The notes: generated by a model from the letters alone, not told the origin. A DNA stretch of 64,000 nt from Endomychus coccineus (GCA_958510875.1 OY294067.1:58416039-58480038); one strand, 5' to 3'. Counted from the stretch's first letter, positions 1 through 14,383 are shown. A program made the numbers and translations.

Positions 1-1430
1 CAACGAAATTTACTACTACACTAAAATTCTAATTCATCATGGTAATAAATTATGGAACTATGTAGTAAAAAAGGTACTTCCCTGTGAAAACTGTTGGTTT
101 TTAGTGGTACATGACCCCGGGATTTCTCCAGTGGAGTATTGGTACCAATATTTCCTCTGTAGAAGAAGATAGAAAAATTATTGTTCACAAAGGAATTAAT
201 AAAACTAACAGAAGTTGCAGAATGTCAGTATTAGTGATAGTGGTCTTAAAGATCAGAGTAAACACAAAGTGAAGAATAAAAATTAATAAATAGGTGAAGT
301 CAAATAAGCTTACAATGAGAATTATGGTTAAATTAAATGATTCAAGTATTAAGAATTTACTATTACAATATAATGAAGTTAACCAAGATTTATAGATATG
401 ATTATTTAAAAAGATATTTGAATTTTTCTAATAGTGAATTAGGTTAATTTATTGATTCGAAATGCGCTATCGATTCGGAACGGTATAGGATCCTCGAATA
501 CGGCTATTCAGAAAAATAAATAATTATTTCACATTACTTGAATTATCTGACAGACTGTAAATATAAGGAATCGTGGAATTAGAGTTTATTGGGTGTAACG
601 ATTTTATTAAAACCAGTATTTTCTAGTACAGCCTGACCATTTGAAATATTATTATTTCAAGTGGTATTTCAACCGCTTTTACTAGCAAATTCACACAATT
701 ACGTGAAGTCGATAAGCGTTATTCACATAAAAGTTAAAAAATGAAAATCAAGGATTTAATATATTGAGTGAGATTCAAATAAATTTAACAAATGCTACAC
801 CGGGGTTTAGTCTTTAGTAGAATTATAAATTCAATGATCTCGGCTCTAATGCTAAAGAAAGCAGGTGTATATTATAGCATCAACCTATAGTGTAATCGGA
901 TAGTAATATATAAATAATCAAATTAGGTTGAATGAAATTTTACCCTATATGAAAAATTAGATACTTTAGTAATTATTCGTCTATTTCGTTCAAAAACACG
1001 CAGCACAAGAGATCAAGAGTTTCCGTCCGCAACCGGTTATATGAAATTATCCCTTCTCTATTTAATTTAATATACTAGCCCTCACGCGGAAATACAACAT
1101 ATCCTAGTATTGCTCTTCCAATAATTGATTACAGTTTACTAGACTATTCAAGAAAGATATCTTTAAATAAAAGATGATTTAATTATTATAAATTTGAATA
1201 ATAAAGATATAGAACTCTACAACTGTAGCGATCATGAGATCGTTACATGTCTTTTGTGCAACTTTTATCAAAACAGCAATTATTAATTAATGAACAATTG
1301 GCGCGGGGAAATACCATTTAATTAATAAATTGTTTCTAACAGTATTCATGTAGTATTATCAATGATTTTCTCCCTTTCTATTAATAAACAATATGTTGAT
1401 AAGTAATGATTGACCAAAATGAACCAATGA
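1..1430. other. AT-rich sequence without a recognisable gene
   Basis: No open frame here has protein-like composition and no RNA gene or long repeat was seen. It is treated as intergenic DNA at the left edge of the window. Confidence 0.5.
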
Positions 1431-2010
1431 TTAAGACGGAGTGAGCGTAGCGAACGAAGTCGTCTCTTGAATCGGGTTATATGGCACAAGAGGTATAGTA
1501 TATGTTCAACTTGAAATTTCGATACCAATTAGATGTGATGAAACCGTTTTCAAGTTATTAAGCTGACCGATTGTAGAGAGAAATAGACTGTAAGGTATGT
1601 GCCTTGAATGCAGTGCACTGTAGCCCCCACTCAAAAGGTACCGTCAGCTCTTTTAAGCAAAATAGCGGCTCCTTTTATGCAACAAGACGGCCGCCTATGT
1701 TGCATAAAAAGAGACTTTCTGCGAACTGAATTTACTAATTCAGGAGTTTTAAGACGGAATGAGTGTAGCGAACGAAGTCTTTCCTTCTTTCGGATCATAC
1801 GGCACGATGTTGGTTTATATATAGTGGTCTACGGTGATTCCGATTGTACCTTAAGCCGTTTTAGAGTTACAGATTCCAAACGACCATCCATACTATTGGC
1901 AGTGCTAAAGAATCGAACTCGGACAACTAGTCATTCTGCGGCTCGGGCTCTTTAACAGCTTATGCGAACGAAGTCTTTCCTCCTTTCGGTTCAGTCACTA
2001 TCACTCCGAC
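1430..2010. repeat. Dispersed repeat with the motif GAATGAGYGTAGCGAACGAA
   Basis: The motif occurs at about 1437-1465 and 1753-1782, with a shorter form at 1972-1990. The same family is seen in the opposite orientation at 40690-41170, where 'CTTCGTTCGCTAC' and 'CTACGCTCATTCCGTC' occur; both loci also share the stretch 'TGTAGAGAGAAATAGA' (about 1574-1589 here, reverse complement near 41083-41098). A hairpin with arms CTTTTATGCAAC / GTTGCATAAAAG lies at about 1672-1711. The 115-codon open frame across this region (1608-1955) is embedded in the repeat and resembles no protein I know. The repeat class is unknown. Confidence 0.5.
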
Positions 2011-3169
2011 TATCTTAAAATGTTACATATGCATGCTAGAGCGTACGTGAGTTTCTGTTCCTTCGCGTAATATGGGGACGGCTTTACAAGCTTTTCCATT
2101 TCATCTCTTCGCTCGCTACTGTTCTACAGCAGAGGTGAACAACTATTCCAGTTCCAATATTGTTAAAATCTTTTTCGGAAGCACATTATTGATATCTATC
2201 CTGTGCTTTAATGACATATTCAAATACACGACGTTTCCGAGAGAGAAGATATATTAGCACTATGCATTTCTTATATCCTAATAGGTGGCTTACTCCCTGT
2301 AGAATTTTAGAAGAGGTGTTAAGTGCTTTTATATGTTTTAATAATATTAATATCAGAGTTGAACTAAGTAAACTTTGATTTATGTATCAGGAGAGCATAA
2401 TATCAACATTACTGGCATGCACCATGGAATGTATCGGAATGGGTGCATTTTCTTTCACTCGCATCTAAATTTTTTATTCTCTAACAGGAGCATTTGAATG
2501 CAGTATATTCAAATGTAGAGTAGAGCGTATGATTCTGGTTATACGGATCCGAATTACGTAAATTGTCGAATTCGTAATAGAGGAACATAAGTTCGAGGAG
2601 GTATATATTACTGTTGTACGTAGGTACATATGGATGTAGCATGTAAAGCATGCTTGTCTGGACAACGAACTTCCGGATGAGGAGGTATCACGTTGAAATT
2701 TGACTAATATCTATTAATAAGAAAAAAATTATTCAACTACACAAATTATCTCATCTCCAAAAGAGTTACAGACCTAAACTTTGTGATAGAATTAGAAGAA
2801 ATCAGCAAGAGGATAATTGAAAGTGTAAAAAATTTTTCACTTACAGGGTTCATTATTTGTGGTTTGTACGACCGTCCCGTAAGTAATCGTATAGGGCTAT
2901 GCTTTGTAAAACCATAGTTCAAACCCAAATTGTGTGTAAACCTTGAAATATATATGGAAACTGAAGTTAGACCAAGCAATTGAGCAAATCTGTGTGACAT
3001 AAATCCTACCAGGAAACCGTCTGTGCCATCATATAACATATACAGGACAGTTCGTAGATTAATTAAGTTATGTTCCAACTCGCAAATGTAATTTTTTATT
3101 TTTTTAAGAACGGTTGTAAAATAAAAAGTAATTGAACAATCGTAATATGGTATCAATAGAATAATTATA
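2011..3169. other. Intergenic sequence, nothing recognised
   Basis: Several short open frames on both strands, the longest 136 codons on the minus strand at 2746-3156. None shows conserved motifs or splice-compatible structure. Confidence 0.4.
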
Positions 3170-4006
3170 GATAATTAAAATACGCACAAAATGTGAGTTG
3201 GTGCGACCCGATCAGATAATTAGGAACGGAAGAAACCAGGAAAATCCGGAAAATTCAGTGTTTTTCTTAATACATAAATAGGCTGTTTTTTAACTTAAAA
3301 GGCTGAAACTTTGGGAAGAAGTAGCTATTTATATGTACATTATGTGTGCAGGACCACGACGATGTCAGACTATCAGTTTTGGCACAAACAGTGGGGGAGG
3401 GAGGAGAACAGGATGAGCAGATCTCGAACACTATACTTCCTCAATATTAAATTCAATATTTTGTATGTTCATAAAATCACCAGTTCCATCTATCGAATCA
3501 TCCTCAGAAAATTTCTATAATAAAAATATTGTATGTTTATTGATTTTTTTTTCTCTGTTCACAAAATCCGCTTCCTAGGGTTCAGTTTCCCAAAATAAAA
3601 TAGCTCCAGTATAGTTGGTGAAATATTGAAATGAAAGATTTGAACGTTGCGCGCTTCTATTACTATATATAAGGTTCCCAAAATTAAAATATACATTTTG
3701 TTAACTTACGTTTCCACTTGATTTAATTATTAAAATAATGAAAATCAGGTGATCCAAAACGCATCCACCCCCTGCGAAAGAGCGCATCAAAAAATGTAAA
3801 ACGCCAAAATTAATAGTCGGAAAACGTCGGCATGTTGCACACATAAAAGTACATATAGATTGCTAGTTTTTCACAAGGTTTCAGCCCTTCAAGTTTAAAA
3901 ACGGTCCATTTATGAATTACAAAGAAAAGTTGAATTTTCCGGATTTTCTCCGTAATTATCCGATCGGGTAGCACCAACTCTGATTTTGTGCGTATTTCAA
4001 TTATCT
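3170..4006. mobile_element. Non-autonomous DNA element with about 200-bp inverted arms
   Basis: The left end GATAATTAAAATACGCACAA followed by GAGTTGGTGC is mirrored at the right end by GCACCAACTC...TTGTGCGTATTTCAATTATC. Homology between the arms continues inward for about 200 bp, including 'GGAAAATTCA' / 'TGAATTTTCC' and 'GGCTGAAAC' / 'GTTTCAGCCC'. There is no transposase frame inside. It looks like a foldback or MITE-type element; the superfamily cannot be assigned because the target duplication is unclear. Confidence 0.7.
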
Positions 4007-7000
4007 GTACTTTTTCTCTATAGCTATACTTTTTATTTTCTCAATAAAATACTGAAAAAAAAGCGATTTTTTTGTTTGACATTTGTGAGTAACGTAACTG
4101 AAATAGTCTACGGACTGCCTTGCATACTCGTATGATGGTGCAGTAGGTTTCCAGGTAGGATTTATTTTGCAAAGTGATAATATTTTAATATTTTTGCTCT
4201 CTTGCCTGGCTTAAATATGTATCAGACGTGTTTAAAAGTGACTATTGAGATTGTAAGTAGATATATTTCATGTAGAAGAATAGACGATATGTATGTGTGT
4301 ATCTGTGTGGCTAAAAGTTGGTTGAAATATATGCAGCAACATTATATTATATCAAGCAGTACTTCCCAAGTATATAATATGTAGAGAAATACAAACTTAA
4401 ATGAGGGGTCGTAAAATTCTCAAGTTCTCGCAAATCCGTAAATCAAATAATAAGTGAATGTGGGAATTATATATTGATAGAACTAGATACAAGCAAATTA
4501 ACAAATATATTTTTATTATTAAATATTCCACTAAACTATTTAAGTAATGATAATTATAATTATAATTCCAAATAGCAATTTCGTTATAAATAAGGTACAA
4601 TAGTCGAATAAATCAGTATCACTGAATATATACAGAACCTGTCACTGAAATTAATTTGAGCTGCATGGATACACTACAATATTTCAGTTATATTACATAT
4701 TTACACTAAGAAACAATATGTCTTTACATGTACAAATATTTAAGATGCCATCCACACTTTACAATCGTTGGTTAATTTAAAATTCTGACGTTTGAAAGTG
4801 AAGGAACAAATAAGTTTGATAGAATAGCCTGAATAGCTGAAGTTTGACTTGAATGGGGATCAATAAAAAACATTCAGTTTTGTTTACAAAAACACACAAT
4901 ATGTTAAATTTATTGCAATTCCTATTTCAACAAATTTGTTGTATCAGAGACAATTTTTCCAAATGTATGCATTAACAGTAATAACCCAACAACAATTTAA
5001 ATTGTCAACTGGTATGGCATTTCCCACAAAAAAGTCATCTAAGCAGTGATGATACCAAAACTGGGTGATTTTAATAAAGATGTTATATCACGCTATTGTT
5101 AAAAACGTCAAACCTGCAAAATTTTATTTTATTGAAAGCCTGCCCAAAGCAATATATATCTCAAGCAGAGAAGCAGTCATTCTACGACCTTGATGTATAT
5201 ATTGGGAGACAGTAGGCTGTTTGAAGACTATTATGATTCATGCATATTGTTTACTACATACCTGGAAAAAGTTAGGGATACTCATGAATTACTTATCTTA
5301 GTTTTTTATTTGATTAAAGAACGTATCAATATTTTCTAAACTTTTTTCACCATCCTCATGTATTTGAAGAGCTTAGAAAGTTACAATCGCAATAATTTGA
5401 AGTAGAAACAATTTGTTTGAAGCCTAATGTATAATAGTATATGGTCTTACACCATGTTTTCTGGCTCTACCAGTTGGAATAACCAAAAAATGTGTTAAAC
5501 AGCCTAGAATGAATTCAACAATTCGTTTTTATTTCCTCCCAAATGTCTTCTGAAGAAACCAATTATTTTGCACATATGGGCTAGGTTGGTCAAGAAACAT
5601 GTAGATTAGTTCAAAATTCGAATGATATTTTACACCACTGCAGTAATATCTGGAAATGAATTTTACACGAATGTTGAGAAATGAAGAACGTAAGTAGATA
5701 TCATCAGGAAGATTCAATGAATGAATCAAGTAGGTGACCATTGAAGAGTTAAGTAGACAACCATGCATTTCACGGCGAAGTGTTATCTGATTTCACGCAT
5801 CAATATACCTAGTTCCTAAAATCATTCTCGTATTTTATCATATCACTTTGAATCCTCCAATTATGTACCGTAACAAAAAACAAGGTTCCTTGTTTAATAT
5901 TGTATTTACCGTTCGGTACGATAATAATTTGTGAATCAGTCCACCGAAAACAAAGTACATCGTCAATGTTAACGTTTTAGATTTTCTTTTTAAAAATAGG
6001 AGACTAATTGAGTTTGTAGTTTTTATGATCGCAATGGATTAGTGTTATTAGTTACCAATGAAAATGAATTTAGCAGTTAAATCCTGAATAGAATTTTAAG
6101 TTGTTTAGTCAAAGTTTTAGATTAAACTGTCATTCGCAATATACCAGTATTATACTAAATTGAATTGATGGAGCCATTACTTGATGACAATTCATGTCAA
6201 ATTACAAAGTAAAACATATAATAATTGCCACGTAGCAGAATTATATTAACCATTATTTTACTTTGAAATATATAGTATTAATAATACTAATATTACAAGG
6301 CTGATTGTACTTAATTAGCACTTTTTTTCAACTGGTAAATTAGATATAATGTTATGGACATACATTACTTCCTATTAAGATCATATAAAAATATAAAAAA
6401 TGTATTATTATATGTTCAAAATAATATTCTGTCGTAACTTTTTACTCTCAGTTTTTGTACAGTGATATAATGAAACACTTTTTCTCAATTTTTATATCAC
6501 GTATATTATAGAACACTATTGAAACAAAAAGTATGAATGAATATAGGGGATCTTAAATTATATACTGTTAAAATAAGATAACACCAACAATTGGGAATGC
6601 TGTTAGTATATGGGGAAATACAAGAACAGAATTAGATACTAATGAAAATTTGGTGCAGGCAAGCAGTTTAGGGGAAAATATTATTTTAACAAGACATCGA
6701 AAAGGATGCTGTAATAAAATCTAATTTTCTCATTAAGAGAAACGAATTTTTCCCCGCTTACCTCCACCAATTTGTTACATCACTGCATAGAATTTTTCAG
6801 TAATTACCAATTCCAAGTATTTAATTTCGTACTTGTATGTCGCCATATTCTAACTGCAACACCATTTGTTGCTTTTATCTTATTTTGATTATATATAACT
6901 TAAGATCCCTGTTTGTTTATAGTTTTTGTATGTAGCATCCTGAAGGTGAAACGCTAGTAGTAGAAATTATAGTAACAATACCAATAGAGTTCTTTCATAG

Positions 7001-10000
7001 AAGTGATACAAAATAATAGTTTTGTTCTAGCAATATGATAAATTATCACAAAGTAACAGCTTCCACCATCGATTTTTTCCAAATTTGTTTTTTAATATTG
7101 AAGATTGCGATTTTTTAATAAAAATCAAATTCAAACAGATGATTATGAGCGACATGTTTAGGAAAATAAGATTCTTCAAATGACCTTAGGATGGGAACAC
7201 AAGCATATATTGAAACGTCATGCTCACATTGAAGAAATAATCTACAATTTTAGAAGCCTTACATATCTATTTGAAAAGGGTTCGATCATAAAAACAAATC
7301 TGAAATAAGCCGAAATAAATTGCATTATTAGTCACTAGTTTGTACTATTGAATCACATTGAAGACTTAATTTCAAGGAAATTTCGTGTCATAGTGACTGA
7401 AACATTACATTGAATTGATTTGTCCATTACTCTGTTAGTTAACGAAGTAAACCTTAGTTTTATTGCTTATTCATTATAGATCATTTTCTGATTTCAGCTT
7501 GTGAGGGGATAGATTTCGACTTTTTCTGATGAAGACACAACTTTTCTGAAGAAAGGACTACTGAAATACATTATTATCAATAACAATAAAGTTATAAATG
7601 GGAACAGAACATTAATCCCTTTGGAAGGGTGAAAAATGGGACTTAATCCTCATATAAATACCTATTTAAGAGAAAGAACCTTTGAATAAATGAATTGCAC
7701 ATATCGCATTCATACCCGCTTCAATATTTGCATTAATTCCGATTAACTTATGTGCAAAGACGGGCATCTAGTGAATTAACGCATCAAAGTTTGGACCCTA
7801 TGCGTGAAACTGCGTTCAACCAAAAAACTCCGTAAACATTTCTTACCCTCGTCTCGTAGGAATTGGTGGAGAATCATTCGCGCGGATTTTAGATATAAAA
7901 CGTAGCGTCACTATCAAAAATTGTTCGGGACATTAAGAAAAAGGGCCACAGCAGAAAATGATGATTTGGTGGTACAGACTTGACCAGAACCTAGAAAAAG
8001 ATATAAAAGACAGCGGGAGAGTGATGAAGGGAGATTTTCATGAAGTAAGAATAAGATTGATGGTTGTATTGATTGTTACTTAGATAGATGATAACTCAAT
8101 AGTGCGAAATTTGTAGGTAACATCGTTCCGTGCTTCAGTGAATCAACGTAAGGCAAATGATAGCTTAATCTTTTCTGGCATTATGATATATTATCATTCC
8201 TATTCGTGGATCTACGCAGTGATATATAGATTGCTATATTTCTATAATTTGACTCTGATCACTATTGGCTTCAACTGAACAAGAAATCCAAAATGGAATT
8301 ATGACAGATGAGAATCTTTTCTTTGTTTTGTGTTTGATATATTATCTTACCCTGAAAATATTATTTCATTATCTAGTGCACTATTGTTTAAATTATTCAA
8401 AATCGAAAATTTTACAGAAGACATTTTACTTTATTCAAACTCAACTCTCATCTAATTTTCAACATAGCATATTTAAGGAACAGATATATTTCAAATAACT
8501 CAAATTTTCGTACTTTGTGCAAAGATAATACTATGAAAATTTGTAACAAGTTGAACTGTAGAAACAAACCACATTGTTATTAATATTACATATTTCTTGA
8601 ATCATATACAGATAAAGTATTTAGAGGTTAGCACTGGTCGATAACCAGCAAATTTTTATACCTAATCTCACTTCTTCATTAACCCGAAATAATCATGAGA
8701 AGTACATAATGATGATTGTACATTTCAATATTTCATATTTTTGAAAAACAGAACAAAAACAAACTATTCATGCAAAGCAATAGAAGTTCAAATATTTGTC
8801 AGCAAATGTTCATGATTATGTTACACTAGGAGTAAGACAATTTTTCATTAGGTTTACCATCACCATTGAGATAACCTTTTGGAGAGGAAGTCATGATAAG
8901 CTTTCATTTCTTTGGTTCCTCAGTTATTTGTTCCATAAATTTAATAAAAGTGTCCAGGAAGTGTCTTAATTGTTATAACTTGATAACAACGATCCCCTGC
9001 TATAACAATTCATATCTCTTTGTAATTAAACTGACAATTTTGTTGCGAAATCTAGTTTAAAATAAAATTCTTCTTAATTTTTGAAATGCTAATTTCATTG
9101 CGAGAAACTAACAAATTATCTATAGCATGAACAGCAACAGAAATGATCATAATGAAGTACTCTGAATAAATACCATAAAAATATGACAAAAATCTAAATC
9201 AATGATATTAGCAGATAGAACTTTTATGACGATTCTTGAATATAGGGAGATGTAAGTAAATGTTATTTCTATTATTATTGTCTCCAGTTGTAGATAATAG
9301 CAAAAGGATTAATTTGAATAACGTCAAAAGATGTTAAAATATTGAATTGACCGATTACTTTGGTTATCCTGAAGCTAGAAAAACTATTAATTCTAAGAAA
9401 TTCCTATATACTCAGTAACTTTGATAAATATTTTAGACTTAATGATTTCCAGAAATAGATATACAATTACTTATTAATTATGCATATAGACCAAAACATT
9501 CATAAACAATTGAATAATTTGAATTCTCTCCAAACAATCAAACAACAGAATAGTTAGGTCAAAAATTTCAATGTACATGCATAATATAAATAGTTTGTAA
9601 TTTTTATGTGCAATTCCGATTTCTGTTTACTTCAATGTACTATTAATTACTAAAAAAAAATCATACTGAAAATTTTTGAGAAATCATATTGTACCAGATA
9701 TTAATATTAGACGAGTTAAAATTAATTAAAAAACAAATATTTCCTAGATAATGATGACAATCTTATGTTAAGATAAGATGTTATGTTATTGACAAATTAT
9801 ACCATCAACCACCTTTTACAGTAGATAATTGTAACATTTAAATAACCAAATAAATTTAAGAATGTTTTCAACATGTGAATGGTTAATGATTTCATGCATG
9901 CAAATTGCAAACTCAAATATACTCATCAGGGACAGGACTAATTAAAAATTTTCCGAGTAGAAATTGCCTTGAAATAACTTTAAAACCACAAAGTAATTAT

Positions 10001-11088
10001 TCCCAAAATATAATATACAAAGACATTAGCTTAAATATTTTAATATAATGGTATAAAGATAAAGAGAACTGAGACCATACCTTGTACTGAACTTTCCATT
10101 TGAAAGTCAGCACGGGGTTCCTCTCCTCTCAGCTGTTGTGAACACAGATGGACCTACCTTTCGATGAGATCGCCCTTTAAAATAGAACTTGAAAGTGTGT
10201 CAAAGAATTTGAAACTATTTTATATTCAAATAACATTTGTTTATTTATAATATAAATTAGGCAATAAATATATAAAATAACGGTCCATAAATGGGGTCCA
10301 TTGTGTTCAACTATCACAGCTTAATTCCAAGTATTTGTAAAAACACTATAGTTCTCATATAAGTCTCTTTTCTACTTAATCTGTCCACTATCAAGCGCCA
10401 CTCTTTATACAAAGAACTTATTCAATATTAATTTTTTATACCAATCACACTGGATTTTCAATGGAATTAATTGAATGTATTTGAATATTTGAAATATAAT
10501 CAAGTATGTAGTAACATAATTATTATATATTGACTTGTTAGATGAATTATAGAGCAATAAAATCACATTTAGACCATCTAATAAGGTCCAATTTAGTAAA
10601 ACTTTGGAACATAAACATAAACTTATCTATAAAAATAATGGATTTCTAATTTATTTCTTGAAATAGTGGAATGAGGCAAAAACTGAAGAGTAGGCTTTCC
10701 ATTAGATTTTCTCCAATGTGTTAAATAAAATCAGTCATTATAATGCGGACAATTATGAAATTTCAATTTATTACATATATGCTCACTAAATATTTTTTGA
10801 AATTTTATTGTCATTTTATTTGATAAAAGTACAATTAAATTCAATCTATCGTTTGAAATTTATTTCACATTGCCAGCTATTTAAAAATAGAAATAAACAA
10901 ATACTGTAATGTAAGTAATTGTATTTCTATAAAAAAATTTTATATTCAAATATGATAATTATTAACATTTTCTACGTTTGATAAATGATAGATAGATTTA
11001 TTTAATTACTTGTTTATGTTTGAGAATAAGGTGGTGTTAAGAAAATATAAATATAGACAAGTGTTTGGTATAACATACATAAGTATTC
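4007..11088. other. Long AT-rich intergenic stretch
   Basis: About 7 kb with only short random open frames (the longest are 77-79 codons). No conserved protein motif, RNA gene or long internal repeat was found by eye. Confidence 0.4.
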
Positions 11089-11280
11089 ATATTGTAAAAT
11101 AAAACACTACTATGTTAATATCACTTTAATTTGTAATCTCCGATATTCGAGACGCTTTACGCTTTCCTCGGACACTTTTAAAATGTCTAAACAACAACGT
11201 AGATGGCGTAACACTCCGAAACTCGAGTAACGGAACTTACAAATGAAACTGATATTAAAGTAATTTAATTTTACAATATG
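11089..11280. mobile_element. Small inverted-repeat element (MITE-like)
   Basis: The ends CATATTGTAAAAT (11089-11101) and ATTTTACAATATG (11268-11280) are exact reverse complements. Imperfect pairing continues inward through 'TTAATATCACTTTAATTTG' and 'CAAATGAAACTGATATTAA'. The length of about 190 bp, AT-rich arms and lack of coding capacity fit a MITE. Confidence 0.65.
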
Positions 11281-11797
11281 GATACAATTTTGCTAGTCAA
11301 CGGATAAACAACAGAATTTCGTAAATTTCTCATAATGATATATGTTCAATTCAAGTAATGAATATTTGAACAAATTATTCCATAATCTTTTTGAAATCTA
11401 AATGTTGGATAACTGAAGCAAAATATGAAAAACTTTGCATTACAATTGGTACAATTCTCAACGGATAAGGGTAGATTTGCCTGCAGGCAGAGAGGTTTGG
11501 AGAATTCTAAAGTTATGAGTCCTACTGTCAAAAATGATCTAGAAATAGGAAGTTCTTTATTTAAATATGACAGATTCCAAATCATGGCAAATTGTAGAAT
11601 ATCATTTCGCGTTTTTTAATTTTTATCTTATTTATTACAACAATGAAATAAAACTTCCTTATTTTCTTCATGTACCAATATTGTACAAAGGTTTCTTTTG
11701 TTGATGTATTATATAGGCATTGAGGAAGAGGCACTGGTAGACTTTAATCAACGTATTAATAAACTATAAAAGAATTCACACCATGTATACACTAAAA

Positions 11798-11982
11798 CAC
11801 TATAATTGAGAAATAATCATCCTTATCCACTAAAAATACTATTAAAGTACAGAGGACCTTTCAGCTACCAAGTAGCCACCATACAAGTAAAACTGATGAT
11901 GGTTACTTTGGTAGCTGAAAGGTCCTCACTAGTTTAACCATATTTTTAGTAGATAACGGTGATTATTTCTTATTTATAGTGT
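11798..11982. mobile_element. Foldback MITE, copy A
   Basis: It starts CACTATAATTGAGAAATAAT and ends with the mirrored ATTATTTCTTATTTATAGTG. The centre is a near-perfect stem built on 'CCTTTCAGCTACCAAGTAGC' and its complement. The same architecture and sequence recur at 57352-57509 inside RABL6 intron 2, which shows that this is a dispersed family and not a chance hairpin. Confidence 0.8.
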
Positions 11983-12339
11983 TAATCAATGTATCTTCAA
12001 TTTTTGTCTAGTCTAGTAGTCTTATTATTTAGTAATTTATTTTGCTTCCTTAGCAAAAGGAAAGAAGCTAATAAATAATTACGTGATAAAATATATACCA
12101 ATATACCTCTCAGAAGACATTTGGTGGTACATTGATTGATTATTGAAATTGACTAGCATGAGAATTATTAACATTCTTTGAAATGTTAATATAAGGTCCT
12201 TGTGAAAGAAATGTGTTCAAGTGTGATTTTTATGAGCATTTGATGGGAAATGTGATAAAATCATTCAACAGAATTTGTCATAGATTGTTAAAACCTTTTT
12301 GAAGAAAACTTATTGACTTTCACATATTAAAGCTGAGGG

Positions 12340-12926
12340 TAATTATTTAAATATTTTAGTCTCAAAATAAACTAGGTTATAATTAAAATATAGCAAATGA
12401 TCTATTTAAGGGTAAATATTTAAATATCTTAGAGTCTCAAAATAAATTAGGTTATAATTAAAATATAACAAATGATCAATTTAAGGGTAAATATTTAAAT
12501 ATGTTAGAGTCTCAAAATAAATTAGGTTATAATTAAAATATAACAAATGATCTATTTAAGGTTAGATATTTAAATATTTTGTCTCAAAATAAATTAGGTT
12601 ATAATTAAAATATAACAAATGATCAATTTAAGGGTAAATATTTAAATATGTTAGAGTCTCAAAATAAATTAGGTTATAATTAAAATATAACAAATGATCA
12701 ATTTAAGGGTAAATATTTAAATATGTTAGAGTCTCAAAATAAATTAGGTTATAATTAAAATATAACAAATGATCTATTTAAGGTTAGATATTTAAATATT
12801 TTAGAGTCTCAAAATAAATTAGGTTATAATTAAAATATAACAAATGATCAATTTAAGGGTAACTATTTAAATATTTTAGAGTCTCAAAATAAGTTAGGTT
12901 ATAATTAAAATATAACAAATGATCAA
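12340..12926. repeat. Tandem array of eight 75-bp AT-rich units
   Basis: The anchor AGGTTATAATTAAAATAT starts at 12374, 12449, 12524, 12596, 12671, 12746, 12821 and 12896. The period is therefore 75 bp, except one 72-bp unit that lacks 'AGA' before GTCTC. Units alternate between 'GATCAATTTAAGGGTAAATA' and 'GATCTATTTAAGGTTAGATA' versions, so longer blocks may have been duplicated. There is no coding capacity. Confidence 0.95.
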
Positions 12927-14257
12927 TTAGATTTTGTAATTTCCCAAGATTCCTTTAATTATTTAGATTATATATTATCAAGTTTTGGATGTCTCCATTT
13001 TCAGTTTATTGTTGAGATATTTTATTGTTTCAATTCATACAAAAACAGTTTCCTCTACTACAGTTGCAGTTAATTAACGTCTTTCATTTGAGGATGGAAT
13101 ATTTACCAAAACTTGTCATGATCTGAACACATTTGAATCTTTAAGTTGAAACCAACTTCATCAAAAAAAAAGAAAGATAATACAATCTTCAGTTTAACCA
13201 ATAACTGAATATAAAGGTAAAAATTGACTTTTAGAATTACTGCCAAGGTGAAAAAATTGTGGGTTTCTCTATATTTTGATTTACCATTTTATGGCATCTA
13301 AACTGTGACTATTACTTCTGGTTTAGAAAAGTTACTTCACCCAAGCACCTCAACTGGGTAGTTTCAAAATAATTGAATCCAACTGGATATAGATGCACAA
13401 CTAAAAGATTCACCAAAGAATTTATTCCTTACTTCCATAATAAACTATTTTTCAAATTAAATTTGAAATTTTTTTTATAACATTATTCTACTCCAAGTCA
13501 ATTAAGGAGTTTCTGTATTTCCAATACTTACTCAATGTTCAAAGTTTTTTATAATGCCTACAGTTATCCAAAGCTATTATTTCAAAATTGAAGCGTTTCT
13601 CTTTTGAATTCAGTTTCAAACTTTGGAAAATTCAAAATGATTTTAACTATATAAATACCGAAACCATAGATATAAGAGTTTCAAATGATTTCTCATTCAT
13701 TGAGAATACGTGGCTGAATTCTCTAGACACATTGTGGGAAAACTTAGAAACCTCTACAAAACAATTCTTCGACTCATTCAAGTATTATGATTTTAATGAA
13801 TTCAACTATTTTTTCAAGAACAACTATACAAACTGTTTAATCGAATACTTATATCATATTAAATATTCCTTTATATTCGTGTTTCTCTGCCTTTTAAATT
13901 ACTGAAACACTACAAAATTTGGATCTGCATAAACTATATCCAATTAATTACACAGAACGTTAAAATTTTAATTGAGATAATGTTTTTAATTTTTGAAACA
14001 ACACATTGGTAATTATAATAAAAATGGAATCAAAATAACTACACACAATTGCATTCTAAATTTGCATTAAGTATATAGATACCTGTATAAATAAAAAATA
14101 TCATTACAAAAATAAACAATTATTGACATTATTTGAAAAGATTATGCTCTCCAAATATCAGCTTGTATAATATTTAAGTTACTAATGCAAATAATTCAAA
14201 ACTTGGATTGAAAACTTCAGTGTGATTAATATATCGAGAATTATATAAAATTTAACT
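12927..14257. other. Intergenic DNA downstream of the SCAF gene
   Basis: It contains an uninterrupted plus-strand frame at 13588-13905 (105 codons, beginning at TTG, not ATG). The frame has biased, aromatic-rich composition, but no recognisable domain and no obvious splice site. I do not call it a gene. Nothing else is recognised. Confidence 0.4.
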
Positions 14258-14263
14258 TTTATT
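14258..14263 (-). terminator. Candidate polyadenylation signal of the SCAF gene
   Basis: AATAAA on the minus strand, about 120 nt past the stop codon at 14384-14386. Position and hexamer fit a cleavage/polyadenylation signal, but other AT-rich candidates exist nearby. Confidence 0.4.
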
Positions 14264-14383
14264 ACCAATTCAAACTAATAGATACCTTTACCATTATCTT
14301 TGGTAAATTGGAAAATCGTAGTATAACCAAAATTACACGAGAACGCGCTCTAAATTGTTAAAACATGCCTTTTTAACTGAATT

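Noticed and set aside
2746..3156. 136-codon minus-strand frame
   Set aside because: No conserved motif, no splice context and an irregular hydrophobic pattern.
7526..7560. CTGATGA followed by GAAG as a third hammerhead
   Set aside because: No stem II between the boxes, no proper GAAA and no stem I pairing.
11346..11619. Overlapping 79- and 64-codon frames on opposite strands
   Set aside because: Complementary chance frames; neither shows a motif.
13588..13905. 105-codon plus-strand frame downstream of SCAF
   Set aside because: It starts with TTG, has no recognisable motif, and AT-rich DNA readily gives such F/N/Y-rich frames. Without RNA evidence it is not a gene.
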